DNA of 64,000 nucleotides, taken from positions 171,129,955 through 171,193,954 of the forward strand of contig CM051462.1 in assembly GCA_028095005.1 (NCBI GenBank), read 5' to 3'. The notes beneath the pieces were generated by a model. The model was given only the letters and a program-made list of their open reading frames with translations, was not told the DNA's origin and did not search any database. Shown here piece by piece: positions 45,101-56,068 of this stretch. Made by a program: the position numbers and the translations under genes. Source of the stretch: Rhynchospora pubera. Its lineage: Eukaryota > Streptophyta > Magnoliopsida > Poales > Cyperaceae. Position 1 is the stretch's first letter, and each line of letters starts with the position of its first letter.

Positions 45101-46530
45101 TCCGATTAGACTTTGATCGAACGAATCCAATTTTAAAATACGTAAGTATACGACAGATAATGTTACTCGAATACGCAAGGATAAAACAGAGATGATGGAA
45201 TAAAATGAGGCCACTTAAAAACTCAATAAAGCCAGAGACATCTCATTGTAACTTAAGCATTGTGGGAATAAATTGGTTCCTTACATCATTGTTGACTTTA
45301 ATTGTTTTCATTTTTTGGTATATAATAATTACTGTCGAGTGATAAATAGGTCACCATGCGGCCATGCCCGTGAGAAAATACTTTCCTCTGCATTTGTATG
45401 TAGACATGTAAAAAGCGAAACGTTTTAACATTTTCGTTTCTGGACTGTCAAAACGGAACGTTAAATGAAAGCTGAAATGGGTTCCGTTTTCAGAAACAGA
45501 ATCGAAATTTGTTAACGTAAATAGAACGGAACACGGAAATGTGCTGAAATCAATAGGAAATGTGAGGCGGAACGTTAAATGGAACATATTTTAGTTACGT
45601 TTGATGAAACAGAACGGAAATGAAACTACCATTTCGTTTCGTTATCGAAACGGAACGGAAATGAAAATCTCTATTTCCGCTTCCGTCATACACGTTTGAC
45701 AGGCCTATTTGTATGGAAATGGAAATCACCTCAGTACGCATCCTACATAAAGGTGATCTAATTTTCAATTTTAGATGGCTATGAGTTGTACATTTTAAAA
45801 CACTGCTTTAGCCTATTATATTATTGATAAGGATAATTTGATTTTTTTTCCCAATATTTTTCAGTTTTGGAATTTTAATCGTGCATAAAACCTCTGAAGT
45901 GATAACACGGACTCTAGTTGTGGTTCACTGTAGAAAGAAAAATTGTAGGACATAAAGTAAGGAACATCTCCATTTTATAGGATCGTACAGCAGATGTTTT
46001 CAAGAATATCTGAAATCATGGAGTACAACCAAGTCTATAATCTAAAAGAGGTCACTTCAAAGTTCAACCTCTTTTTACGTCTAAGGGGTGTTAAATAGCA
46101 ACACAACTAACGTTTGAAGAGACCCAAAAATAGATAATGTTCCTAAAACATCCAAAGGGCATAGCAAGATCCCTATCTAAAGCAAAGTCATTATGCTTTG
46201 TTTGCCTTCAACTTTCAACGTGTGAATTATTGTTGTTGTTGTTTTTTTTTTAATGTTTCTTTTCATCCTTTTACATTATTTGATGTATGCACATTAAATT
46301 TCTCTAATTAGAAATTTGCCATGAGAAGTCTAAAATATGATATAACCGGAACGTAAAATATCCGTCACATTTTATACATCTTTTATTCTCCGTGTGTGTG
46401 TGTGTAAAATTAGAATAACCATCTTTACATGATCAAATAGTCTAAATAATGTTTATCGTCTTTACATGACTCCTCATACACTTGGATGTTTCAATTGATT
46501 ATTTTCAAGTCTCTCTTGTACCTCATTGTC
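42183..46530. other. Intergenic AT-rich DNA with AACGGAA-rich patch
   Basis: No gene is recognised over more than 4 kb. At about 45405-45710 a stretch rich in AAACGGAACG and its complement CGTTTCGTT appears in both orientations and ends near GACAGGCCTATTTG, resembling the purine-rich arms of a decayed hAT-like non-autonomous element. A C10 run occurs at about 43351. The remaining ORFs are short and AT-driven. Confidence 0.5.
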
Positions 46531-46533
46531 TAA

Positions 46534-46722
46534 GGCTCCGTTTGGATGTGTTGAGAATAAGGTAGGAAGAAGGAAGAAGGGAAGAAATTTATTAGGAAGG
46601 GATAAATTTATTGGGAAATGTGTAACTTTTGTGAAGAGTTTGGATGGTTAGGAATAAATTTATTGAAAAAAATTCCTTATTCCTTATTCCTTCTTCCCAC
46701 CTCCTACCATCCAAACACAGCC
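46534..46722. mobile_element. Tourist-like MITE with TAA target duplication
   Basis: The ends are GGCTCCGTTTGGATG and, on the opposite strand, GGCTGTGTTTGGATGG. TAA is duplicated at 46531-46533 and 46723-46725, the typical PIF/Harbinger 3-bp target. The purine-rich left arm (AAGGTAGGAAGAAGGAAG) pairs with the pyrimidine-rich right arm (CCTTCTTCCCACCTCCTACC). Confidence 0.8.
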
Positions 46723-46725
46723 TAA

Positions 46726-47952
46726 GCTAATCAATCATTTACATAGTTATGTGTTGTGGTTTTTTTTCCTAGAGAGAAAACTTTTGGTAAAGAAAAAAAA
46801 ATCAAATGGAAGATGATTTAACTAAGAGGCATGTTTCTTTTGTAAATAAAACAATTTAGTTAAATTAAGTCCTTAAAACAATGATTTTTTTTGTAATTAT
46901 TTTCATAAATTTACTTTCTCGATTTCGTTTATTCTCTTAAGCTATTACATCTGATTCGATACAATATTTTTTCACAACGCTGACCCATAATAATGCAAAT
47001 TAATGTGGCATTTCTCGACTAATGGTCCGCGTGTCCGCGTGTTGCCCCTTTGATGTTTTATGTTGCACTAACTATTTTTTTTTTTTTTTGAGGGTCGGGA
47101 TGTTGCACTAACTATTATTTTACTGTTTGAGAAGTTTTTAGCATAACAATCAAATATCGGATGTCGTGTCACAATATTTAATAAAAAATATTTTAAACCA
47201 AATATTAAAATATAACGTACTGAAAAAATATATAAAGAATTGAACCAAAGTGTGTTTGTTAATTTAAATATCAATTCAGTTTCTTTTCTTAAATAATATT
47301 TATTGTTGACTTGTTAACCGGGTTAAGGTTGGTGCGAATAAATGGTATACTATCAAACGTGGTGAAAAGGCACGGAGCCCGTTCTGTTTGTCATTTCGTT
47401 ATTTTTAACGGTACAATATATGATTTTGTTAACCGTTTCATTTAGAAAACGAAATAGAATTTCATATCGTTATTTGTTTCAGTTTAGAAATTGTGTATAT
47501 TTTTGCTCAAAAAAAGATGAAATAATTGAAATGGTACAAGTTTATATTTCATTTGCCGTTTCATTATTAAAACGAAACAAAAGTTAGTGCAGTTAACTGT
47601 TTCGTTTCAGCTATATATAAGGAACGACATAACGTCGTGTCACGTACCGTTCGCAGGCCTAATTAATGGGGCTCTCTATTTGTATAATTGTATTATAATA
47701 TAGTACAATCGCCGTCAAATAAGCTTTTTTAGTCGCCGAAGCAATCACACATTTTGGCAAACTGACAACTTGTCTTACTAATTTATACAAACTTAGAAAA
47801 CATTGTAATGAAGTCCCGGGATCTAGACTTTCCAGGCTACATATAAATGTACGAGAACCAATTTAAAGACAACCTTAAAATAAGATGCCTTTCAACAACC
47901 ACTATTTCTGCACTTTTTATTATGTTAACGTAATAATTGTAATCCTTATCTA
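46726..47952. other. Intergenic DNA with micro-retroposition and CGTTTC-rich patch
   Basis: Contains the 23-bp insertion at 47077-47099 and, at about 47370-47660, a stretch with repeated CGTTTC/GAAACG text ending near CGCAGGCCTAATT. That stretch resembles the patch at 45.4-45.7 kb. No gene is seen. Confidence 0.5.
47077..47099 (-). mobile_element. Extremely truncated retroposed insertion (10 bp + poly-A)
   Basis: A 17-bp direct repeat, ATGTTGCACTAACTATT, at 47060-47076 and 47100-47116 flanks T13 followed by GAGGGTCGGG. On the minus strand the insert reads CCCGACCCTC plus a 13-A tail. Long target duplications with a poly-A tail are the mark of LINE-machinery retroposition; here almost the whole body is missing. 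Confidence 0.65.
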
Positions 47953-48244
47953 CGTTTGGAGTTATGTCTTAGAATTAAGTCTATAATTTAATGTAGTTTA
48001 TGTTATTGATGATATTTGATCATTTGTTTTTTGAGTTATTGATGATATTGAGGATCTAAATTGTGGATCTCTGTGTTTTATTTTGTTAAATGACAATAAT
48101 AAATCTTAAGTGTTCCTAATCTTGATAATTTGTAAGGAACATTAATTATTCACGCAAAATTAGTTTGGAAATTATGTGATGACTAAGTTTCGCAAATCAT
48201 TGGTAAGAAGTTATCAACTTAATTATATATGTGTATGTTACTAG

Positions 48245-49977
48245 TGTTGGAGTTATATCCTAGAAATCAATATTTTCATGACTTAAGTTCAGTTTATGTT
48301 ATTGATGATTCTTGATCATTTGTTCTTATAGTTTATTATTAACAGATCATTCAGGTTGAGGATCTTAATTGTAGATCTCTGTGGATCATTCATTAGAATG
48401 ACAATAATATCTCTAAAGAGTCCATAATCTTGATAATTATTAACAAGGAACATTAATTATCATATAAGATTAGTATGCAAGTTAAGTGATGATTAAGTTC
48501 TACAAATCATAGGTAAGGAGTTATCGACTTAATTGCATATGTATATGTTATTGAAACATAGTACATGACATGACCCAATAATATATGGATTGTGTTATGT
48601 GTCATACGTATTTGATTCTAAGTTTGAGATGGTTCAGTTTTTCCACGTGAGGATAGGTTCTATAAATATCGTCTAACGTTGATTCCTGATAAGAGCTGCT
48701 ATACGGACTTTATTTATGTTCTCTTGAATTGTGCGGAGAAAAACTGTTTATCAAGACAACCGTATGTCCCTCATTAGTTCACCTAGTGAGTGATGATGTC
48801 TACTGGGCCCCTTGATGGAGTTAGATTGTATGCGCGCAACTAGGCGATCAACTCTATATCAAAAAATGTATAATATGCAAGAATTACACATTCCTATCTT
48901 AGATTATACAGAGATATCTTGTGACATAAGAATCAAAACAATAAGATAATCAGTTCTTATGCAGGATTGAAGTGTTGTAATTGTACATTATTTATTTATG
49001 CAAATTAAGAGACATAATGTGTTGTTAGATGCCGCTTATGATTATTGAAAATAAATAACAATTTATTTTCCATGTCCAACATAGCATAAATCATCAAAGG
49101 GTCACACAAATTGATTTTGACCATACATGCATTATTTATTTGGTTACATTATTGAATGCAGTAATATGATATGTTGACTGATTAATTATGTACCGTTGCG
49201 AACTGTTATAGTTAATTATGTCAAACAGATCATATAGAAATAAATTAATGCATATCCTAATCCTTAAATAATTATCAAGGTGTTGATAATTAATTTTGTT
49301 CAACATGAATTATTTAAAGTAATTAATTTGAGCTAACAGACCTATATTTAAATGGTAAATTAAAGATCCAACTTGAGAGCAATTAATTGGACCACTAATT
49401 AATTGAATTAGAGGACCAATTAACTAATTGATGGAGCCCATTTAGGTCCATTTTATGGCTGCCCTAGTGATGACATAGTTGTAAATTAGTTGTAACTTTT
49501 TGGGAGAGTGGTTGGTCTATAAAAGAATCACTTCGTGAGCCCAAATTCTAGCCACCTTGCACCTTTCTCTCCCCTTTCTATTTTGGACGAAAATTAAAGG
49601 AAAATTTCAGAATTTTTCTTTCTCCTCCATTGCTCTCTTAAGCTCATGTGTTGAGCATCTCTTGCCTCCACTTAATTAAATAGTTAATTAGAAGACAAAG
49701 GAAGTAAGGGATTAGGCTTAACCTCTCATTTACTAGCGTAGATTTGAGATTTTGGTTAATACCTTGGTGGACTCGAGGCCGAGGAGGCGGTGGTGGTGCG
49801 TGCAACCTCGACATCGACAGATTCGAGGCTTCTAGTTACAAACCTAGAAGAGGTAGCCTCTATTCTCCTTTTTGTGTGTTGAATGGTTCAAATAGCTAGA
49901 TCTTTTGTTTTGCTTCCTCTTTTAAGTGTATTAATTTGTAATAAAATTAAAATTGAGCATGGCATTACTTCCTAACA
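48245..49977 (+). mobile_element. Solo LTR of the Angela-like family with 5-bp TSD
   Basis: It begins TGTTGGAGTTATATCCTAGA and ends CTAACA, 1733 bp long against 1762 in the array. A perfect 5-bp duplication, ACTAG, flanks it at 48240-48244 and 49978-49982. It aligns end to end with the complement of the array LTRs and retains the TATA box CTATAAAAG at 49517-49525, with pyrimidine-rich U5 text after it. No internal region is present, so it is a product of LTR-LTR recombination. Its orientation is opposite to the array. Confidence 0.9.
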
Positions 49978-50584
49978 ACTAGAACATAGCACATGATTTG
50001 ACCCAATGAAATAAATATATGAATTGTGTTGTGTCATTATTTATTTCTTATGAGTTTGATTCTAAGTTTGAGATGACTCAGTTTTTCCACATAAGGATTG
50101 ATTTGATAAATATTATCTAATGATGATTCTTGATAAAGGCTTCAATAAGACTCTATTTAAGTTCACATGAATTGTGCAGGAAAAAATTGTTCACCAAGAC
50201 AACTGTACGTCCCTCATTAGTAAACCTAGTGAGTGATTTTATATATTGGGCTCCTTGATGGAGTTAAATTATATGCATGAAAACTAGACGAACAACTCTA
50301 GATCAAGAAATGTATAATATGCCAGAATAACACATTCCTATTTTGGATTATACAATAATATCATAACACATAAGAATCAAATTAAGAAAATTATCTATTT
50401 CTTATGCATGATAGAAATATTATTAAAGTATCGTATTTGTTTATCTCAATTGAAAATTATAACTTGTTATTAGATACCGCTTATAATTATGAGAAACAAA
50501 TGATGATTTATTTTTCATGACCAACATGACATAAATCCTCCAAAGGCCACACAAATATAAAACTCTTAACCAATGGTATATACA

Positions 50585-50783
50585 ATAAAAATTAAGTCTT
50601 TTGTCCCAAGCAAGTTGGGGTAGGCTAGAAAGAAACCCAACAAGAGTAATTGGGTTTCATTTACATAGAGATGATTGAATTTTTTGCGTTGGCTCGCCTA
50701 GCCTATCACAACCCTCCTCCTTTTGCTCGGTTTTGGGATCGAGCTATACTAAACAATGCAAGCAAAGTTTAATATATGCGGAG
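50585..50783 (-). mobile_element. SINE-like element, 199 bp, with 19-bp TSD
   Basis: A perfect 19-bp direct repeat, TTAACCAATGGTATATACA, at 50566-50584 and 50784-50802 encloses it. On the minus strand the 3' part reads AGCCTACCCCAACTTGCTTG then GGACAAAAGACTTAATTTTT, which closely resembles the 3' tail of Au-type plant SINEs and their RTE-like partners. Upstream lie GAGGAGGGTTGTGATAGGC and GCGAGCCAACGC, typical of the same family's body. Length, long target duplication and tail all agree; the exact subfamily needs a library search. Confidence 0.75.
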
Positions 50784-51410
50784 TTAACCAATGGTATATA
50801 CATGAACCAAAATTAAGTTATTAAATTATTGACTTGTATGACATAACTCCAACAAAATGACCAAAATAATTAACCATTTTGGACTCTAAATTCCATTATT
50901 GGGGTGACCATGAAGGGAGGAGACTAGTTTTTATGGCTTGTGGAAGAAGTCTTAGAGCTGTCCATATAATTAGAGAATTAGGGCATAAACTTGCAATCAT
51001 CTTCTCCCCCCTTCTCATAGGCGTCATTTCTGTAGTGGATTTCGGCCATTGAATTTCCTCTCTTACTTAATCAAAAGGTCTCATTTGTTTAGAATAATTT
51101 CACTTAATTAATTGGTGAATTAATTGAAGGAGGAAATCAATAATTAGGCTTTTTCTTCTTGAATTACTAGCATAATTCAAGTAAGAGGTTGATTAATCTC
51201 AGTAGATCTTATTTGTTTGCAAGAGGAAGAAAAAGAGTACGCCACCACCTTTTGAGCTTTGGACGGATCCTTCTTGTTGTGATACGAGAAGCGGTACGAG
51301 TTATATTTCCATCCTTTATCGATTTGCATGAAATTAACTTGAACTACTAGTTCCTGTTGTTTGTCGTGATTTTTTATGCTTGAAAATTTTATTTTAATTG
51401 CTCAAACTTC

Positions 51411-51977
51411 ACAACTATATTTCTACACCTTTGTGTGTCTTGTCCACGATAATAATTTGAATAATAAGCAAAAAAAAAAAAAATTCTCAATAAAAACACG
51501 TTAGGTCAAAATCCGTTGTGTATAATGAGGGTGTTTACTAAAATGATGGACAAATAAGGTCCATTGTGCAAAAATGATCATTAGATATATGGCAAAATAA
51601 ATAATAAAAAATTAAGGGAGACAAGGTGGGCCCCGATTGGAAGTTGGGGTAAGACTTCTATGAAGCACTTGGCCAAATCTTTGGTTTTTTTTTTCAGCAA
51701 TAAGTGATACGCTCAAAAGTCTATTTTTTTTTATTTTTTTTTGGTGGTGGAAGGAGATTATACATTAGAAAATTTTGGTACTTCTTTTTGGTTGTCTGGT
51801 AATGCTAATCTTATAAATATTAGTCACTTACGAAAATTATTCGTACTAAATGCGAAATAAAATAATATATATGTTGTATTAGGTTAATTTTGACATTCCG
51901 AAAGAGAGGAGAGAACACGTGAAGAATAGTATTCTTATTTCTTTCGAGTAACACCTTGCCAAATAATATTTCACTAT
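51411..51977. other. Intergenic AT-rich DNA
   Basis: No gene or element is recognised apart from homopolymer runs. Confidence 0.5.
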
Positions 51978-52126
51978 GGATCCGTTTAGATGGTGTGGGA
52001 ATAAGAGAAATAAAGAGAAATATGGAAGAAGTATTGGAAAATGTGTAACTTTGTGAAGAGTTTAGATTGTTTATAATAAATTTACTCTCTTATTCTCTAA
52101 TTCCTAGAACTCATCCAAACGGAGCC
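51978..52126. mobile_element. Tourist-like MITE (third copy)
   Basis: The left end GGATCCGTTTAGATGG and the complement of the right end, GGCTCCGTTTGGATGAG, are TIRs. TAT occurs on both sides (51975-51977 and 52127-52129). The purine-rich and pyrimidine-rich arms match the copies at 12.3 and 46.5 kb. Confidence 0.65.
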
Positions 52127-53189
52127 TATATAAATAAAATAATACAAAATAACACTGTTTTTATGTTTTTCTAATAACATGATTCTAGTACTATCCTATT
52201 TTTACTATTCGATATTGTTGTATCATATGATCTCTTTTGTCAAACTAGACAATTATTAATAAATTCTCTGAAATGTCTCCTCAAGGGTACAGAGGACAGA
52301 CAAACGGGAGAGAAAAAAAGAAAAAATAATAAATATACAAAACCAGATGATAATTTTAAAATTAAAAGTTAAATTTCAAATATTCTTCCAAAAGATCAAC
52401 GCATTAAAATGGAGTACACAATTTCTCATTACCTTTTTATTTGGATTCGCCGGCATAAGTTATGAAATGTCGCAAGAAATTTTTATGTGTGAATTAAATA
52501 GTTAAAAGTGTCAACTCTATATGAAATTAAATGTGTACACAGTTAACGCATAATAGAAAATAGTACATATTTAGACTTAAATTGACTCAAGTTATGTTTA
52601 ATTCTGTTCAGCTAAAAATTCTTATATACTTTTCGTATCGAGCAAAAATATACTCTATACAAGGTTAGTATTGACGGTATAGAATTTATTTGTAAGGAGT
52701 TCACACCATCCTGATCAATTTGTATATCAAAATTCAGGAAAATTTTTATCAAAGACAAAAATATCCTCCATATTTTTAAAAATAACAAAGGAGCACAAAC
52801 ATTTTTAAAATTAGCACAGCTATAACGGCAATAGCATTGCCGCTATAGTCCAACCTTACAGTGGTAATTCTATTGCCGCTATAGGATCTGAAATGACTAA
52901 AATATTAAAAAAATAAAAATTTTTCTTATAGCGGCAATTGTTTTGCGGCTATAGAATTTTGGTTTTTTTTTTGGGTTCGTTGGTCACTTGTTTTTTTTCT
53001 CGATTTTTTTTTGTTGCTTTTACTTTTTTTCCTTTTTTATTATGGCATCAATAATTACAAACGAATTTTGGATTCTTTACTATAACATCTATAAATTTGC
53101 TTTGAATTAAATTCAATAAATTAGAGATTAAATTAATGAACCACCTTTAGATTTATCACAAGAACAACATCTATATATTGCATATAGAG
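52127..53189. other. Intergenic AT-rich DNA with TATAGCGGCAAT palindromes
   Basis: No gene is seen. ATTGCCGCTATAG and its complement appear repeatedly at 52821-52848, 52871-52884 and 52926-52955. Other parts are AT-rich. Confidence 0.5.
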
Positions 53190-54084
53190 TTCTCTAATCG
53201 TGCGTGTCGTGTCGTGTCAAACACAATCGTCGTGTTGGAGTCTTGTGTCGTGTCTTGTTGACACGAATTACTTTTTTAATCGTGTCGTGTTGTGCTAAAA
53301 GGTGAAGGGAGCTAACACAATACTTTGACACGACACGACTAACACTTCGTCGTGTCGTGTCGTGTTGGCACATCGTGGTAACTGTGTCGGATTATTTTAT
53401 TATTTTTAAATAAAAATATAAAAAAATAAAAAAATTTAGGAAAAAATTTTACTGAACCATAAATTAATATTTTTTATAATAAATACTAATTAGATAAGAA
53501 CAATGTGAGTCTAAGGTAAATAATATGATGTAGTATTATAAATTGGATTTGAATTATTTATTTTGTTTAAATAATCAATATTAATAATTAAATTTTTGTT
53601 GATGTTTCGTGTCAGTTCATGTTCGTGTCGTGTTGCGTGTCTAATCGTGTTGTGTTAAATCGTGTCAATTTTTTAAATCTTCCAACACGACACGATTATG
53701 ACACGACACGATGACACGACGCGCACGCGTGTTAGCATAACACAATATGACACGAGTATGGAAATGGCACGACATCATCATGTGATTGTATCGTGTCGTA
53801 TTGGAAGTTTTAAAAAATTGACACGATTTGACACAACACGATTAGACACACAACACGACACAAACACGAATTTACACAACACATCAACACAAATTTAATT
53901 ATTAATATTGATTATTTAAACAAAATTAATAATTTAAATCCAATTTATAATAGTATATTATATTATTTACCATCTAGGACTCATATTGCTCTTATCTAAT
54001 TATTATTTTTTATAAAAACTATTAATAAAAAGTTTTAAACTTAATCAAATAATAAATTATTATGGTTCAGTAAAATTTTTTCCT
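53190..54084. repeat. CGTGTCGTGT-rich element and long inverted repeat
   Basis: Positions 53190-53400 and 53590-53900 are dense in CGTGTCGTGT or its complement ACACGACACG. A long inverted repeat pairs 53438-53696 (starting AGGAAAAAATTTTACTGAAC) with about 53790-54084 (ending GTTCAGTAAAATTTTTTCCT), leaving a loop of about 95 bp. The left part beyond 53438 has no partner on the right, so the structure looks like one full element plus an inverted, truncated second copy. ACACGACACG-rich ends occur in plant hAT-type non-autonomous elements. The ORF at 53698-53898 is read through the simple repeat and is not a gene. Confidence 0.65.
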
Positions 54085-54670
54085 TAACTTTTGTCCGGCT
54101 CTTTTTGACGGATTTCCCCGTTTGAGAAGGAAAACAAAAAGAAGGATCGGATCAGATATCCCCTCGCAGGCCAAAGCCCCGACCACGGACGCCTCCCATT
54201 AAAGAGATGCTCGCTCGTGCGGACTTATGTTCCTCCGAGAGTTGATTATTTGGTGTAGGTTCTTTCTTTCCGACGGGCGCAAGCCCCCGCCGTTAATTAC
54301 CCTGGTTACTCTCCTAGGCACCTCTGGATCGGGAATATCAAAGAATATATCCTGCAGACTGTTAGAGAATTGTCAATAAAACAATTAGTATTATGCACAT
54401 GCATATGGGCATTTTGTGAATGGTTATGCTTTGATGCTCGTCATTCGTTTTTATGATAGTTCTTCATTGGGGGTTGTATCATGTGTATAATCGAAATGCT
54501 CCTTCTTTGATGATATTTCGAACATGTTTGCTTTCATCGTTTTTTGTGGATGTTATTTCCTTTTTTTAGGTGGTTTCATCAGTTGTGATTTCATCAGACG
54601 GGTCTGAAGCTGTCAGAGTTCTTTTATCTGACAGGACATTGGATAATTTAAGTTTTGTTTCTTCAGTATC
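54085..54670. other. GC-richer unique segment, origin unclear
   Basis: At 54090-54360 the composition changes to GC-richer, non-repetitive text (for example GCGCAAGCCCCCGCCGTTAA) that is unlike the surroundings. No reading frame or RNA gene was recognised. An organelle-derived insertion is possible but not shown. Confidence 0.4.
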
Positions 54671-54676
54671 CTTGGC

Positions 54677-56068
54677 CGGATGGGCTTTGAACCGTCGGAA
54701 CTGTTTTCTTTGGCGATCGAAACACAGCATCGTTGAGAGTGAGATCACGGGATCACTCAAACACCATGGAGTTTGGATCCGTCAGCAGATCTAGCCAGGT
54801 GGGCTTTGGGTCACCAGAGCTACTTTAGCAATCAGGATGGTGTGGCATCTTCAGTGAGGTCGCGGTATCACCTGGATGTCACAGAGATTTGGGTCCATCA
54901 GCAGATTTTGTCAGGTGGGCTTTGAGTCACCTGAACGATTTTAGCAGTCAGGATAGTGTGCTATCTTCAGTGAGGTCGCGGGATCACCTAGATATCACAG
55001 AGATTTGGATCCATCAGCAGATTCTGTCAGGTGGGCTTTGAGTCACCAGAACGATTTTAGCAGTCAGGATAGTGTGCTATCTTCAGTGAGGTCGCGGGAT
55101 CACCTAGATATCACAAAGATCTGGGTCCATCAGCAGATTTTGTCAGGTGGGCTTTGAGTCACCAGAACGATTTTAGCAGTCAGGATAGAGCGCTATCTTC
55201 AGTGAGATCGTGGGATCACCTAGATATCACAGAGGTTTGGGTCCATCAGCAGATTTTGTCAGGTGGGCTTTGAGTCACCAGAACGATTTTAGCAGTCAGG
55301 ATAGTGTGCTATCTTCAGTGAGGTCGTGGGATCACCTAGATATCACAGAGGTTTGGGTCCATCAGCAGGTTCTGTCAGGTGGGCTTTGAGTCACCAGAAC
55401 GATTTTAGCAGTCAGGATAATGTGCTATCTTCAGTGAGATCGCGTGATCACCTAGATACCACAGAGATTTGGGTCCATCAGCAGATTTTGTCAGGTGGGC
55501 TTTGAGTCACCAGAACGATTTTAGCAGTCAGGATAATGTGCTATCTTCAGTGAGGTCGCGGGATCACCTAGATACCACAGAGATTTGGGTCCATCAGCAG
55601 ATTTTGTCAGGTGGGCTTTTAGTCACCAGAACGATTTTAGCAGTCAGGATAGTGTGCTATCTTCAGTGAGGTCGCGGGATCACCTAGATATCACAGAGAT
55701 TTGGGTCCATCAGCAGATTCTGTCAGGTGGGCTTTGAGTCACCAGAACGATTTTAGCAGTCAGGATAGTGTGCTATCTTCAGTGAGGTCGTGGGATCACC
55801 TAGATATCACAGAGATTTGGGTCCATCAGCAGATTCTGTCAGGTGGGCTTTGAGTCACCAGAACGATTTTAGCAGTCAGGATAATGTGCTATCTTCAGTG
55901 AGGTCGCGGGATCACCTAGATATCACAGAGATTTGGGTCCATCAGCAGATTCTGTCAGGTGGGCTTTGAGTCACCAGAACGATTTTAGCAGTCAGGATGG
56001 TGTGTCATCGGGAGTGAGGTCGCGGGATCACTCAGACACTAGAGGAGCTGTACGTCTGGGAGGGTATC
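54677..56068. repeat. Minisatellite, 116-bp unit, about 11 copies
   Basis: The phrase TGTCAGGTGGGCTTTGAGTC returns at 54909, 55025, 55141, 55257, 55373, 55489, 55605, 55721, 55837 and 55953, exactly 116 bp apart, with a more diverged unit from 54793 and a clearly degenerate one before it (about 54677). Central units differ by only a few bases (GATAGTGTG/GATAATGTG, TTTTGTC/TTCTGTC, GTCGCGGG/GTCGTGGG). Both edge units are the most diverged, as expected for unequal exchange. The unit length is not a multiple of three and ORFs break at unit borders, so it is not a protein repeat. Confidence 0.95.

Larger units (their letters stand above)
47953..51410 (+). mobile_element. Old, diverged Angela-like LTR (solo), split by two later insertions
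   Basis: From about 47953 (TTGGAGTTATGTCTTAGAAT) the plus strand follows the start of the array LTRs with many substitutions up to 48244. It resumes at 49983 (GAACATAGCACATGATTTGACC) and continues past a SINE-like insertion (50585-50783) to roughly 51400. Alignment by eye is clear for the first two thirds: the stretches about ACATAGCACATGAT, CTAAGTTTGAGATG, GTACGTCCCTCATTAG and GGGCTCCTTGATGGAG all have counterparts in the array LTR. The right edge is uncertain. No primer site or pol remnant follows. Confidence 0.65.

Noticed and set aside
54566..54794. ORFs overlapping on both strands at the minisatellite edge
   Set aside because: Short, on both strands, and running into the tandem repeat; no motif.
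54677..56068. CRISPR-like array or protein repeat
   Set aside because: The 116-bp units are contiguous with no variable spacers, the period is not divisible by three, and the context is a plant genome.
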